Source of the DNA: Candidatus Bathyarchaeota archaeon A05DMB-5
GTDB lineage: Archaea > Thermoproteota > Bathyarchaeia > Bathyarchaeales > Bathycorpusculaceae
Direction of reading: 5' to 3'
Length of the DNA stretch: 64,000 nucleotides
NCBI GenBank assembly: GCA_019685655.1
Contig: JABFQP010000003.1
Coordinates: 124,001 to 188,000 of the forward strand
Shown piece after piece: positions 8,584 through 16,255 of the stretch (positions within the stretch are counted from its first letter, which is position 1; the number at the start of each line of letters is the position of its first letter). Below the pieces are notes generated by a model. It ran no database searches, was not told the origin of the DNA, and was given only the letters and a program-made list of their open reading frames with translations. The position numbers and the translations under genes are program-made.

Positions 8584-9051
8584 ATGGTAAAAGTGCTTGT
8601 CGTTTATGAGTCGAAGTATGGCAATACTAAACGTGTCGCAGAAGCAATTGTTGAGGGAATGAACGAAGCTGAAGAAGTAGAAGTTACAATTAGGGAACTC
8701 AAAGAGGTTGACCTTAACGCAATCTCAGCGTATGATGCTATTTTGATTGGTTCTCCAAACCATTTTGGTGGACCAACAAGAGGTATCAAGGGCTTTATTG
8801 ACAAGTTTGGCGAGTTACAGTTGCAAGGGAAAAAATTCGCTGTTTTTGACACGTATATGGGAGGAGATTTTGAGAAAGCCGCGAAGAAAATGGAGAAGCA
8901 AATAAACGAAAAAGTTCTGGGATTAAAACAGATAATTTCCGGGTTGTCAATAAAAGTTCAGGGGATGAAGGGACCTATTTTGGAAGGCGAGTTGCCTAGA
9001 TGCAGAGAGTTTGGACGGAAGATAGCGGCTCAGCTTAAGCTAGGTGGATGA
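8584..9051 (+). CDS. Flavodoxin
   Basis: A 155-residue flavodoxin, a soluble FMN electron carrier. It starts MVKVLVVYESKYGNTKRVAE; SKYGNT (residues 10-15) is the phosphate-binding loop, GSPNHFGG (about 58-65) supplies the first ring-stacking segment, and FDTYMGGDF (about 88-96) the second. The length is normal for a short-chain flavodoxin. An upstream in-frame extension to 8524 lacks family similarity, so ATG at 8584 is preferred. A small membrane protein starts 6 bases after the stop and is probably in the same transcript. The redox partner is not identifiable; pyruvate-type oxidoreductases such as Ior could use it. Confidence 0.9.
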   Translation: MVKVLVVYESKYGNTKRVAEAIVEGMNEAEEVEVTIRELKEVDLNAISAYDAILIGSPNHFGGPTRGIKGFIDKFGELQLQGKKFAVFDTYMGGDFEKAAKKMEKQINEKVLGLKQIISGLSIKVQGMKGPILEGELPRCREFGRKIAAQLKLGG

Positions 9052-9057
9052 TGGAGC

Positions 9058-9441
9058 ATGGTTGAGGGGAAAGTTGAAGGCTCAAGGTTGCAAACCCAAG
9101 GAATCATTCTTGTGGGTGTGCTGTGGCTGCTTCAATCGGTTGGTAGGCTTTCTTTTGCTTTCGTTGGTACGCCCGAAGGAATGGGTAAGTTTTTAGATGT
9201 GCCCATTTCTCCTACAACATCTCAAATATTGTTTGTTATGTTTCTTTTCTTAGGTGTTTGCGGGATTATTGCCGCTTTTGGTGTCTTGGCAAAGCAAAAA
9301 TGGGGCTTTTGGGCTATAATCATGGTTAGCATTGCAACTGTAGCCTTTGACATTTGGGGAATAACACTCCAATACACAGCAGCTCTCGGCTTAATCGTTC
9401 CAGTCATATCAATCTTCTACCTCTACCTTAAAAAATCATAA
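9058..9441 (+). CDS. Four-TM membrane protein
   Basis: A 127-residue membrane protein with four predicted helices (about 16-34, 57-78, 83-100 and 104-124) and a KK tail. The ATG lies 6 bases after the flavodoxin stop, so the two are likely translated from one mRNA. No conserved catalytic motif is visible. It resembles generic small DoxX/DUF-type membrane proteins only in topology, so I give no function. Confidence 0.7.
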   Translation: MVEGKVEGSRLQTQGIILVGVLWLLQSVGRLSFAFVGTPEGMGKFLDVPISPTTSQILFVMFLFLGVCGIIAAFGVLAKQKWGFWAIIMVSIATVAFDIWGITLQYTAALGLIVPVISIFYLYLKKS

Positions 9442-9515
9442 ATGCTAACAAACACAAACTAAAAACTTCTAATATTTACAGTATTTTTTAAATAAGAAAA
9501 AGGGGAATTTGGTTT

Positions 9516-10058
9516 TTAACTGGGTGGCGCTGCAGTTTCTGTTGGATGTTTCATGAAGGCGACAAAGGCTATTATTGCTGCGACTAATGCAATCCAGAAG
9601 CCGAAGGATAGATAGGTCGAATAGTCAATACCCAAGTAATTTCCGCTGGAAAACAGACCCACTGTTGGTCCTGTTCCTAGAAGAGGATTCGAAAGCTCAT
9701 TTTGCAAGCCTACGGCAAAGACTATTATTGCAATCAATGCGAGAACCCCACCACCTAAAAGCAGTTTCTTTCCGAGTGCTGTTACACTGCCGACAATCAG
9801 AAGCACACCACCTATAATGACTAGTGCAAGAGCTGTCCAACTGTACCAAATATTCAATGCGGTTGCTGGAGCTGGAGGATTAGTAAGATCAATTGTCATT
9901 GTCGTTCCCCCTGATGTATAGGTTGCTTTTGCTTGGTACAAGTATATTGAAGCGTCTCCTGACATTCCTGTCGCCGACTGCGCCATTGTCCACCATGGTA
10001 GTGCGATGCTGACGAAAGCCAATATGCCTGCTATTATTCCTATGTAGTTTATTTTCAA
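9516..10058 (-). CDS. Four-TM membrane protein with extracellular loop
   Basis: A 180-residue membrane protein. TTG at 10056-10058 is chosen because AAGGAGAG lies 6 bases upstream on the minus strand; a 24-codon upstream extension is unconvincing. Helix 1 (about 5-24, with LPWW) is followed by a 45-residue polar loop rich in Thr, Ser and Ala, then three more helices (about 70-90, 97-115, 145-170) and a short TETAAPPS tail. The helix-loop-three-helices plan occurs in many archaeal hypothetical membrane proteins. No function can be assigned. It converges with the membrane protein gene ending at 9441. Confidence 0.72.
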   Translation of the reverse strand: MKINYIGIIAGILAFVSIALPWWTMAQSATGMSGDASIYLYQAKATYTSGGTTMTIDLTNPPAPATALNIWYSWTALALVIIGGVLLIVGSVTALGKKLLLGGGVLALIAIIVFAVGLQNELSNPLLGTGPTVGLFSSGNYLGIDYSTYLSFGFWIALVAAIIAFVAFMKHPTETAAPPS

Positions 10059-10227
10059 ACAATTCTCTCCTTTTTCATTAAGCATTTTATATCTATGCAT
10101 ATAAAATTTGCTGAACAATTTTAAACACAAAGTGAAACCGTCTCCCCTTCCGAATTCTCAACTAAATTTTAAGCGATAAAATTTAAGTGAACTAAGCCTT
10201 TATTAATATAACAGTCGGTGAAAAAAA

Positions 10228-10644
10228 ATGGTGCAAGTCAAAAAAGTTAACCTTCTAAAAACCGTCAATATTGACAGCATCACTATTAGAAAAGACCATT
10301 ATTTTCCCAAAGCGTATGTTATTGACTTTCCTTTAGACTCAGAGCCAGACCACGTTTGGCAAGACATTTTTGAAAGAGAATGGAGAACAAGCAGACATTT
10401 GTGGGATAGAAAACTCTTCCTGATCGGTGACACGTTAAGGCTTGTTGCGACTCCTGAAGGTATGGAGGAGAAGATAAATTGGGTGAAAGAGGTTATTGCA
10501 GCAACGAATAAGGGCGTTGAAGATTACAATAGACGTATGAGTGTTACTGTGGATGCGAAGCCGGAAACGCAGCGAATAATAATTGAACATGATGAAGTTG
10601 TTGAAAGAATAAGAGCAGCATTGAAAAGAGTGCTTCAAGCTTAA
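10228..10644 (+). CDS. Conserved hypothetical cytoplasmic protein
   Basis: A 138-residue soluble protein with no signal or membrane segment. The N-terminal half is beta-rich (ITIRKDHYFPKAYVIDFPL) and includes an aromatic stretch VWQDIFEREWRTSRHLWDRK. The C-terminal half is helical and charged, ending VVERIRAALKRVLQA. I recognise no family. It stands alone, with a TATA-like sequence (TTTATTAATATAA, about 10198-10210) some 20-30 bases upstream, so the mRNA is probably nearly leaderless. Confidence 0.7.
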   Translation: MVQVKKVNLLKTVNIDSITIRKDHYFPKAYVIDFPLDSEPDHVWQDIFEREWRTSRHLWDRKLFLIGDTLRLVATPEGMEEKINWVKEVIAATNKGVEDYNRRMSVTVDAKPETQRIIIEHDEVVERIRAALKRVLQA

Positions 10645-10735
10645 GATTCCTGCAAATTTATGCGTGGATTCTATCTTTAGAAAATTCAGTGATAAGCTTG
10701 CGCCTTTTTGAATAAGAATTGCTTTTTGGCGTGTG

Positions 10736-10927
10736 TTATTTGAATATCCATTTTATCCACATGAGCGCTACTGCACCGCATGCGATGGCTCCTGAAGAGA
10801 TTAATATTGCTAGTTTTTGCCAGAAGTCAAGACCACCAGCGAAGAACGCGAGATAGAGCACTATAAAAGCTAGCCAACCTACGCCGATGATGACTGTTGC
10901 TGCTACTTTTGAACCTAATGAGTTCAT
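10736..10927 (-). CDS. Small two-TM membrane protein
   Basis: A 63-residue protein from ATG at 10925-10927 (an alternative ATG lies three codons upstream). Two hydrophobic helices (about 8-30 and 37-58) are joined by the short loop GGLDFWQK and end in WIKWIFK. Such miniature hairpin membrane proteins are common in archaea and have no known role. It is divergent from the desulforedoxin gene. Confidence 0.6.
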   Translation of the reverse strand: MNSLGSKVAATVIIGVGWLAFIVLYLAFFAGGLDFWQKLAILISSGAIACGAVALMWIKWIFK

Positions 10928-11057
10928 GATAATCACGTTGTTTAGAGAGCTAATATGTGTTGTGTTTGTTTTTCTTACGATTATTCGCGTTTGTTGGTTG
11001 TGTTAGAAAATAAATACTTAAAAGGGCAATAGGTGTTGTGTGCGAGGTGAAACATGT

Positions 11058-11174
11058 ATGACTAAGGTTGGAGATGTTTATCTCTGCGAAATATGTGGTA
11101 ATAAAGTTAAAGTTTTGGAAGCTGGTAAGGGCACGTTGGTTTGTTGTGGTAAACCAATGAAGCTTGTCAAGTAG
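11058..11174 (+). CDS. Desulforedoxin-type iron protein, 38 residues
   Basis: ATG at 11058 opens a 38-residue protein, [20 protein letters not shown] and onward. It has the desulforedoxin / desulfoferrodoxin N-terminal signature CxxC...CC (C10, C13, C29, C30) followed by GKPM, which forms a rubredoxin-like Fe(SCys)4 centre. The Cys spacing and the ending [10 protein letters not shown] are characteristic. Bacterial desulforedoxin is a homodimer of 36-residue chains; the superoxide-reducing domain of desulfoferrodoxin is absent here. A TATA-like AATAAATACTTAAAAG lies at about 11008-11024, and AGGTGA lies 8 bases before the start. Probable cytoplasmic electron carrier in oxygen defence. The next gene follows 34 bases later. 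Confidence 0.88.
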   Translation: MTKVGDVYLCEICGNKVKVLEAGKGTLVCCGKPMKLVK

Positions 11175-11208
11175 ATAGTTGGTGTTAAGAAAAAGGGCGG
11201 TGAATCGT

Positions 11209-11481
11209 GTGAGTGAAGTTCGGTATTATAAAGGAAAGTATAGGGTTAAGGTTTTGACGGAAAGTCGTGGAAACTGGATTGTGGAAGCTTTGGAATCTTT
11301 TGAGGACAAGTTTTATGGTGAAAAAGTGGAGGTTAAGATTGGAGAAAGGCGTATTGTTGCTCCTAACTTGCTTTTTAAAAGAAAAAGTTTGCCGGCACCG
11401 CCAAAAGAGCATGTTTACGAGTTGAAGATGGAGAAGAAGCTAAAGCATTTAATCGCAAAGGAAGAGAAAAATAGGCAATAA
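11209..11481 (+). CDS. Small basic hypothetical protein
   Basis: A 90-residue basic protein. GTG at 11209 is preferred because GGTGA lies 5 bases upstream; an upstream TTG at 11179 would add ten residues. The N-terminal 50 residues read as a beta-barrel-like fold (VRYYKGKYRVKVL, WIVEALESF, KVEVKIGERRIVAP), and the C terminus is a charged helix. It might bind RNA or DNA through an SH3-like fold, but I recognise no family. It follows the desulforedoxin gene and may be co-transcribed. Confidence 0.62.
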   Translation: MSEVRYYKGKYRVKVLTESRGNWIVEALESFEDKFYGEKVEVKIGERRIVAPNLLFKRKSLPAPPKEHVYELKMEKKLKHLIAKEEKNRQ

Positions 11482-11529
11482 ACGATTGTGATATGCCTTT
11501 TACTGTCTTTTCTTTTGCGCTCTGCGGAA

Positions 11530-11556
11530 GCTATAGCCCCTTATAAATAGGTTGAA
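11530..11556 (-). promoter_or_regulatory. Repeated TATA-type promoter motif, copy B
   Basis: On the minus strand: TTCAACCTATTTATAAGGGG then CTATAGC, identical in its first 20 bases to copies A, C and D, with the shortest G tract. It lies about 30 bases past the 3' end of tRNA-Ala and faces away from it. No minus-strand gene follows for about 600 bases, so it may drive a small RNA antisense to the 11209-11481 gene. Confidence 0.5.
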
Positions 11557-11584
11557 CTTTAACTTCTCACTCTGTTTATGCGTT

Positions 11585-11676
11585 TGGTGGACGGGGCGGG
11601 ATTCGAACCCGCGGCCTCCACGACTTTGGCGTATTGTTGCCAACGTGGCGATCATACCAGGCTGATCTACCCGCCC
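11585..11676 (-). tRNA. tRNA-Ala (GGC) with 14-nt intron
   Basis: Minus-strand cloverleaf starting GGGCGGG at 11676 and ending CCCGTCC-A-CCA at 11585, with CCA encoded. The acceptor contains the G3:U70 pair that identifies tRNA-Ala. The anticodon stem CCACG/CGTGG encloses TTGGCA, an intron at 11624-11637, then T, giving the mature loop TTGGCAT with anticodon GGC. The intron sits between positions 37 and 38. TTGG can pair with CCAA across a minimal bulge-helix-bulge, as needed for the archaeal splicing endonuclease. The T arm is GCGGG-TTCGAAT-CCCGC. Confidence 0.92.
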
Positions 11677-11715
11677 ATGTTAGAGTAACATTTTTGGATA
11701 TGCTATAAGCGTTTC

Positions 11716-13137
11716 TCAGCCGTAATGCAGATACTGTTTTAGTATGTTCTCGATTTTGTTTGGTTTGTCTGCTAAGCTTTTCCATAAATCTTTGTCCTTG
11801 TACGCCTTCAACTTTTCTATTATTTTGTCAATTAGTTGTTTTGGGAAAATGCCGTTTGCTTCGTAGAAGCGTCTGTCTTTTCGTAGGTGTTGGGCGGATT
11901 CATTGCATGAGCGTGGCAAGGCTTTAAGTCTTTTTCTTTTGCCGCTTACCGTTTCAACATGCAAGTTCTCAGCAATTTTCAACGTTTCTTCGGATTTTTC
12001 CAGTCCATAGTTAATGGCAACTGCTACTCCAGCAAAAAGCAGGTAAGCGTTTGCAAATGGGTCAGGCGCTCGGTACTCAAATGTTTCTCGGCAATTGTTT
12101 TTTTCTACAATTCCTTTCTTGAAGCTCCACCATAGTGGAATGCGAATCAAAGCTAGGCGGTTGCGGGCGCTCCAGCAAATGTTCATAGGCGACTCTTTGT
12201 GCGCAACAAAACGTAAGTATGATGCTGGTGTTGGGTTTCCAAATGCCGAAAGACTTGGTGCAAACTTTAGTATTCCACCAATCATTTTCAATGCGTCAGC
12301 GCTTAAAGTTCCGTTTGGATTAGCAACTATGTTTTCTCCATTTTTTAATCCGCACAAGTGAATGTGCAATCCGTTTCCTGCATGTTCCAAGGCTATTTTC
12401 GGCGAGAATGAAGCAGAGGCGCTGTATTTCGCGCATGTGTTACGAATTACCCATTTCGCAATGGCGATTGTTTCAGCCATGTCCGTTAGATTCTGTGGCA
12501 AAAATTCTATTTCCTGCTGTTCCATGAGCGTGTTATCCTTACTCAGTATCCAGCCGACTTCGCTGTGACCATACTTTGTGCTAATTCCAATGTTAGCCAG
12601 CGTTACTAAAATCTCGTTTCTTAGGCTTTCAAATTTCGCGAAAGGCGCAGACTCATGATAATTTTTGTCAGGCGTTCCGGGAAAAAGCATGTCGCTTTCC
12701 ACCTTGGAAATTACGTAAAACTCTAGCTCAGCCAGAGCCTTTAGAGCAACACCCCTTGAAGAATGCAGTTTTTCTTCCGCTCTAGCCAAAACGTTTTTGG
12801 GGGCAACATCCAAAGGTTTACCATGCTCATCCAAATAGTCACACAGAATATTTAATGCAGGCACGGGCAAAAAAGGATTCAAAAATGCTTTGTCAAGTCT
12901 TGGCACAATGTAAATATCACTCTTGCCAGGCTCAATGAAAGAGAAAAGGTTTGAACCATCAACTCTCTCGCCAAATTCCAAAATTTCGTAAATTCTACTC
13001 GTGTCACTTGCTGAAAAACTTAAAGTTTTTAATCGTCCATCTTCGGGGATGTGACACAAATTTACTATTCTAATGTTATTTTCTGTGACAAACTTGACTA
13101 CATCATTCTTTTCCGAGAAGTGTAATGCTCTTTGCAT
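11716..13137 (-). CDS. Glutamine synthetase family protein
   Basis: A 473-residue homologue of type I glutamine synthetase. Recognisable blocks are DGSNLFSF (like the DGSS loop), AELEFYV (metal-binding Glu pair), YGHSEVG...EIEFL (further metal ligands, with an insertion between), GNGLHIHL (ATP/metal His) and NPTPASYLRF with SARNRLALIRIP (substrate and phosphate Arg), plus EYRAPDPFANAYL. All main catalytic motifs are present, so it should be an active ATP-dependent ligase. Whether it makes glutamine or a gamma-glutamyl amide is open, because several blocks deviate from canonical GlnA (HSE for HHE). An inverted repeat lies between its TATA element and its start. It stands alone. Confidence 0.85.
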   Translation of the reverse strand: MQRALHFSEKNDVVKFVTENNIRIVNLCHIPEDGRLKTLSFSASDTSRIYEILEFGERVDGSNLFSFIEPGKSDIYIVPRLDKAFLNPFLPVPALNILCDYLDEHGKPLDVAPKNVLARAEEKLHSSRGVALKALAELEFYVISKVESDMLFPGTPDKNYHESAPFAKFESLRNEILVTLANIGISTKYGHSEVGWILSKDNTLMEQQEIEFLPQNLTDMAETIAIAKWVIRNTCAKYSASASFSPKIALEHAGNGLHIHLCGLKNGENIVANPNGTLSADALKMIGGILKFAPSLSAFGNPTPASYLRFVAHKESPMNICWSARNRLALIRIPLWWSFKKGIVEKNNCRETFEYRAPDPFANAYLLFAGVAVAINYGLEKSEETLKIAENLHVETVSGKRKRLKALPRSCNESAQHLRKDRRFYEANGIFPKQLIDKIIEKLKAYKDKDLWKSLADKPNKIENILKQYLHYG

Positions 13138-13444
13138 GGAACTCTCTCCGTAGGTACCTTACTCTTTTGAAAACCGCTATTTTAATCCTCTCATAGAACT
13201 TCATGAAAATCATGAAACGCCGCTTTTAAACTTAAATCTGTCCGCGCGTTTTCGCCAAAAATAGAGCAAATTTTGAAACTTATGCTGGATCAGTTTGACA
13301 CCTTGCTTTTGAGAAAAAATGGCAGAACATGCTTAAAAAACAAAAGAACAATTTTGGATACATGCGCTTTCGCATCTATGAACTGCAAAAAATTATAAGG
13401 ATTTCATCAGATATCATACGCTTTGAAAAAAGGAGTTAGATAAC
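13138..13444. other. Divergent intergenic region, GS homologue / Kelch protein
   Basis: No gene seen. On the minus strand AAGTTTAAAAG (about 13219-13229) is a plausible TATA element for the glutamine synthetase homologue, with the inverted repeat 13200-13216 just downstream. On the plus strand AAAAAAGGAG (13425-13434) is the ribosome site of the Kelch gene. Confidence 0.5.
13200..13216. promoter_or_regulatory. Inverted repeat, candidate operator
   Basis: TTCATGA-AAA-TCATGAA, a perfect 7-bp inverted repeat with a 3-base spacer. It lies about 65 bases upstream of the glutamine synthetase homologue, between its probable TATA box and transcription start, where a bound repressor would block initiation. 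The half-site is not one I can match to a named regulator. Confidence 0.5.
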
Positions 13445-14923
13445 TTGAAATTGAAAAACACAATTGTTTGTATTGGAATACTTATTGGTCTTCTAATGCT
13501 TGGATTATTTCCATTTAATCAAGGACTTGCAGAAACAATGCCCTCTCCGTCATGGAGAGTAAAGACCAACATGCCAACTGCAAGGTCACAAGCCGCGGTG
13601 ATAGCTGGAGACGATGGAAAAATCTACGTTATTGGCGGCTGGGACGGTAGCAATGTACTAAATACTGTTCAAGCATATGACCCGATGACAGAAACATGGG
13701 CTAACCGAGCACCGATACCTCACGGAGTCAGAGGAGCAGCTGTTACCAAAGGATCTGATGGAATAATCTATGTAATCAGCGGAGTCGATTCAGCATGGGA
13801 TCCTTTGAGCAACGTTCAAGCCTACAACACCACCTCGAATTCATGGACGAGTAAAGCGGATATACCAGTTAAAACTTGGATGGGCGCTGCAGCTACTGGA
13901 AACGACGGAAAAATCTATGTCATTGGCGGTGAATCATATGAGGTTGGACTCTATTACAGCAACCTAACACAGATATATGACCCTGCCACTGACACGTGGA
14001 CCAACGGCACTCAGATGCCCACAGGAAGATGCGAATTGGGCGTGGTTAAAGGGCCAGACGGATTAATTTATGCTTTTGGCGGATACAATGACACTGCATT
14101 GTCCGTTGTAGAAGCATACAATCCTTCTGCAGGGACATGGATTAAAAAAGCATCAATGCCTAAACCCAAACTAGAATTTGGAGTAGTCTTGGGACTAGAC
14201 AACAGAATTTATATCATAGGTGGAGGAGCTAACTATGGTAACAATGAGGCACCCTTCTATGACAGCGTTGAAGTTTATGACCCAAAAACTGACACATGGA
14301 GCACGCCAACATGGCAAGAGTCCTACCTGCCAACACGGAGAAAAGAACTAGGCGCCGCTGTCGGCAAAAACGGAAAAATCTACGCAATAGGCGGATGCAA
14401 CGGCGCTTATCTTCAAGCAAATGAAGAAGCAACGATTATAACACCAGAAAACATACGCCCCACAGCCTACATTGACTCGATAACGCCAAATCCAATAGTG
14501 GAAGGAGAAAACATTACATTCACTGGGCACGGCACAGATTCCGACGGTTCAATTGTTGCCTACGAGTGGAGATCCTCCATTGACGGCGTGATTGGCAATA
14601 CTGCAACATTTAAAACTTCAACCTTGTCAAAGGGAACTCACACGATATACTTCAGCGTGAAAGACAATTCAGGAGCATGGTCAAATGAGGCAGTAGCCAC
14701 TGTTACGGTTAATGTTCCAACGACTGAAGACCCACTTTATCAAGAATTGCAGCAGCAAAACTCAGACCTAACTGATAAAATAAATGGTTTAACACAGAAA
14801 CTTGACATGATGACATACGCGCTTCTTGGGGCAATAATAGTAGCCATCGTCCTCGGCATAGCCACAATAGCGTTGATGCTTCGAAAGAAAGCACCGCCTC
14901 CACCAAAGCCTCCCACCCAATAG
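13445..14923 (+). CDS. Kelch-repeat surface protein with PKD domain and membrane anchor
   Basis: A 492-residue exported protein starting at TTG with AAGGAG 10 bases upstream. Residues 1-30 are a signal peptide. Residues about 35-335 hold six Kelch repeats, seen as recurring pairs such as KIYVIGG...VQAYDP..ETW, IYVISG...VQAYN, KIYVIGGE and IYAFGGYN, forming a beta-propeller. Residues about 340-430 form a PKD/Ig-like domain (TAYIDSITPNPIVEGE, SDGSIVAYEW, FSVKDNSGAWSN). A short coiled coil (YQELQQQNSDLTDKINGL) leads to a transmembrane helix (about 455-478) and a Pro-rich tail. Probable extracellular binding or adhesion protein; ligand unknown. T-rich sequence after the stop (14940-14965) is a likely terminator. 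Confidence 0.9.
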   Translation: MKLKNTIVCIGILIGLLMLGLFPFNQGLAETMPSPSWRVKTNMPTARSQAAVIAGDDGKIYVIGGWDGSNVLNTVQAYDPMTETWANRAPIPHGVRGAAVTKGSDGIIYVISGVDSAWDPLSNVQAYNTTSNSWTSKADIPVKTWMGAAATGNDGKIYVIGGESYEVGLYYSNLTQIYDPATDTWTNGTQMPTGRCELGVVKGPDGLIYAFGGYNDTALSVVEAYNPSAGTWIKKASMPKPKLEFGVVLGLDNRIYIIGGGANYGNNEAPFYDSVEVYDPKTDTWSTPTWQESYLPTRRKELGAAVGKNGKIYAIGGCNGAYLQANEEATIITPENIRPTAYIDSITPNPIVEGENITFTGHGTDSDGSIVAYEWRSSIDGVIGNTATFKTSTLSKGTHTIYFSVKDNSGAWSNEAVATVTVNVPTTEDPLYQELQQQNSDLTDKINGLTQKLDMMTYALLGAIIVAIVLGIATIALMLRKKAPPPPKPPTQ

Positions 14924-15256
14924 TTTCCATAAGTATATTCCATTTTTTCTTTCTCGTTTTTAACCCAAACAACACACTAATTAACCAGCGAAAGATAGCG
15001 AACCTCAAAAATTGTTTGAAAAATGTTCTTTTGCACATGCTATTGATATGAACGGAAAAGAGCTATTCAAAAAACGAAAATGGAAACAGTATCCACTTGA
15101 ATAAAACCATGGAAAAAGACCATGCCTAACTCCAAGCATCATGCACTTTATTCTTAATAAGTATGGATACGTCTTCCTATGGATATGTTTTGAGGATTCG
15201 CTACGTTTATTTATAAAGAATGGGCATTATAGGTTGAAGAAAAGGGAGAAAGAGCG
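14924..15256. other. Intergenic region
   Basis: Pyrimidine tracts at about 14940-14965 probably terminate the Kelch transcript. TTTATTTATAAAG (15207-15219) is a strong TATA element for the coiled-coil gene that starts about 40 bases later. Minus-strand frames here look spurious. Confidence 0.5.
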
Positions 15257-15811
15257 ATGTCTAGAAAAGCTCCATCGAAGGACGAAGCCTTAGAAGCATT
15301 GGACTTTATAGTCAATGTCCTGAAGGAGCACGAGAAAGACTTGGATCGCTTGATAAGCGAGTTGGGAAACATAGCTGAAAAACTGGGTACTGCGGGCGAG
15401 TTTAGTGGAAAAATAGAGAAAGTAGAAGAAAGATTAACCACGCTGCAGAATGAAATTGCAAACTTAATCACTTACCTATCAACCACGCATGAGACATCCC
15501 AACTGCCAATCCAAACGCTTCAGGAACAGAAAACTGAAACGCGTCAAGCAAGAGAAACCCGTGGTCCGCCAGTGATTCTGCGTTGCAAGCAGTGGGAAGA
15601 TTTCTTGACACTCGCTTATCAAGCTGAAACATTGTCTTTCTTGTATCGCGAAGCTGAGAAGAGTTTTCAGGCGGATGCTTTGAAGAACGGGCAGATAATA
15701 ACCTATAGTGGTGAGCTTCCGAAGTATACTTCGCTTTTGAAGACGTGGCTTGCGAAGCAGTTGGATGTGCCGGAAAAGAAGATTTTGGAAGGTATTTTGG
15801 CTATCGGCTGA
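15257..15811 (+). CDS. Coiled-coil hypothetical protein
   Basis: A 184-residue soluble protein. Residues about 5-85 are strongly helical with heptad patterns (DFIVNVLKEHEKDLDRLISE, EKVEERLTTLQNEIANLI), indicating a coiled coil. After a polar linker (about 90-112) the C-terminal domain (113-184) begins PPVILRCKQWEDF and contains LAYQAETLSFLYREAE, ending KKILEGILAIG. The second domain looks compact and conserved, but I do not recognise it. GGGAG lies upstream of the ATG and a TATA box at about 15207-15219. Possibly an oligomeric scaffolding or sensory protein. Confidence 0.68.
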   Translation: MSRKAPSKDEALEALDFIVNVLKEHEKDLDRLISELGNIAEKLGTAGEFSGKIEKVEERLTTLQNEIANLITYLSTTHETSQLPIQTLQEQKTETRQARETRGPPVILRCKQWEDFLTLAYQAETLSFLYREAEKSFQADALKNGQIITYSGELPKYTSLLKTWLAKQLDVPEKKILEGILAIG

Positions 15812-16011
15812 GTTATGCGTTAATGTTTGTATGTTCTTTTTATTCAGTAATCTTTTTATAGCTGGCTTGTGTCTTAAGTCTTACGATGCAATTGGAGGGC
15901 TAAGGTTGAAGGCTAAGCCACAATCAGCCGAAAATCGGTTTTTCCGTTTTTCGAAGCCTTCTCCTTTCTCCTCGATGACGGAAAGTGGCTGGTTGGACTT
16001 GCCGACAAACA

Positions 16012-16197
16012 ATGAAAGCCCTCCACAAAAACGTTAAGGCGAATAAGCTAATGAGCGAAAACGAACGCGTAATACGAAAAATTCGCGAAGAATTCCTAAA
16101 ATTCGAAAAAACAATGGAAGAACTACACTTCCTCAGAAACGTAGCGCAAGACCTCAAGAGTTTCAGAAAAATGATGAAACTCAAGCGATACGACTAA
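16012..16197 (+). CDS. Small helical hypothetical protein
   Basis: A 61-residue, highly charged helical protein from the ATG at 16012. An internal ATG at 16051 (MSENERVIRK) would give 48 residues and has an AAGGCGA sequence nine bases upstream, so the exact start is unsure. The body VIRKIREEFLKFEKTMEELH and FRKMMKLKRYD has no domain I know. It ends 59 bases before the CysRS start, but CysRS has its own TATA element, so co-transcription is not implied. Confidence 0.5.
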   Translation: MKALHKNVKANKLMSENERVIRKIREEFLKFEKTMEELHFLRNVAQDLKSFRKMMKLKRYD

Positions 16198-16255
16198 AAA
16201 AAGTTAAGGTAAAATGCTTAAATAGGCTTCCATGTTATTTCTTTGGGAAAACCCA

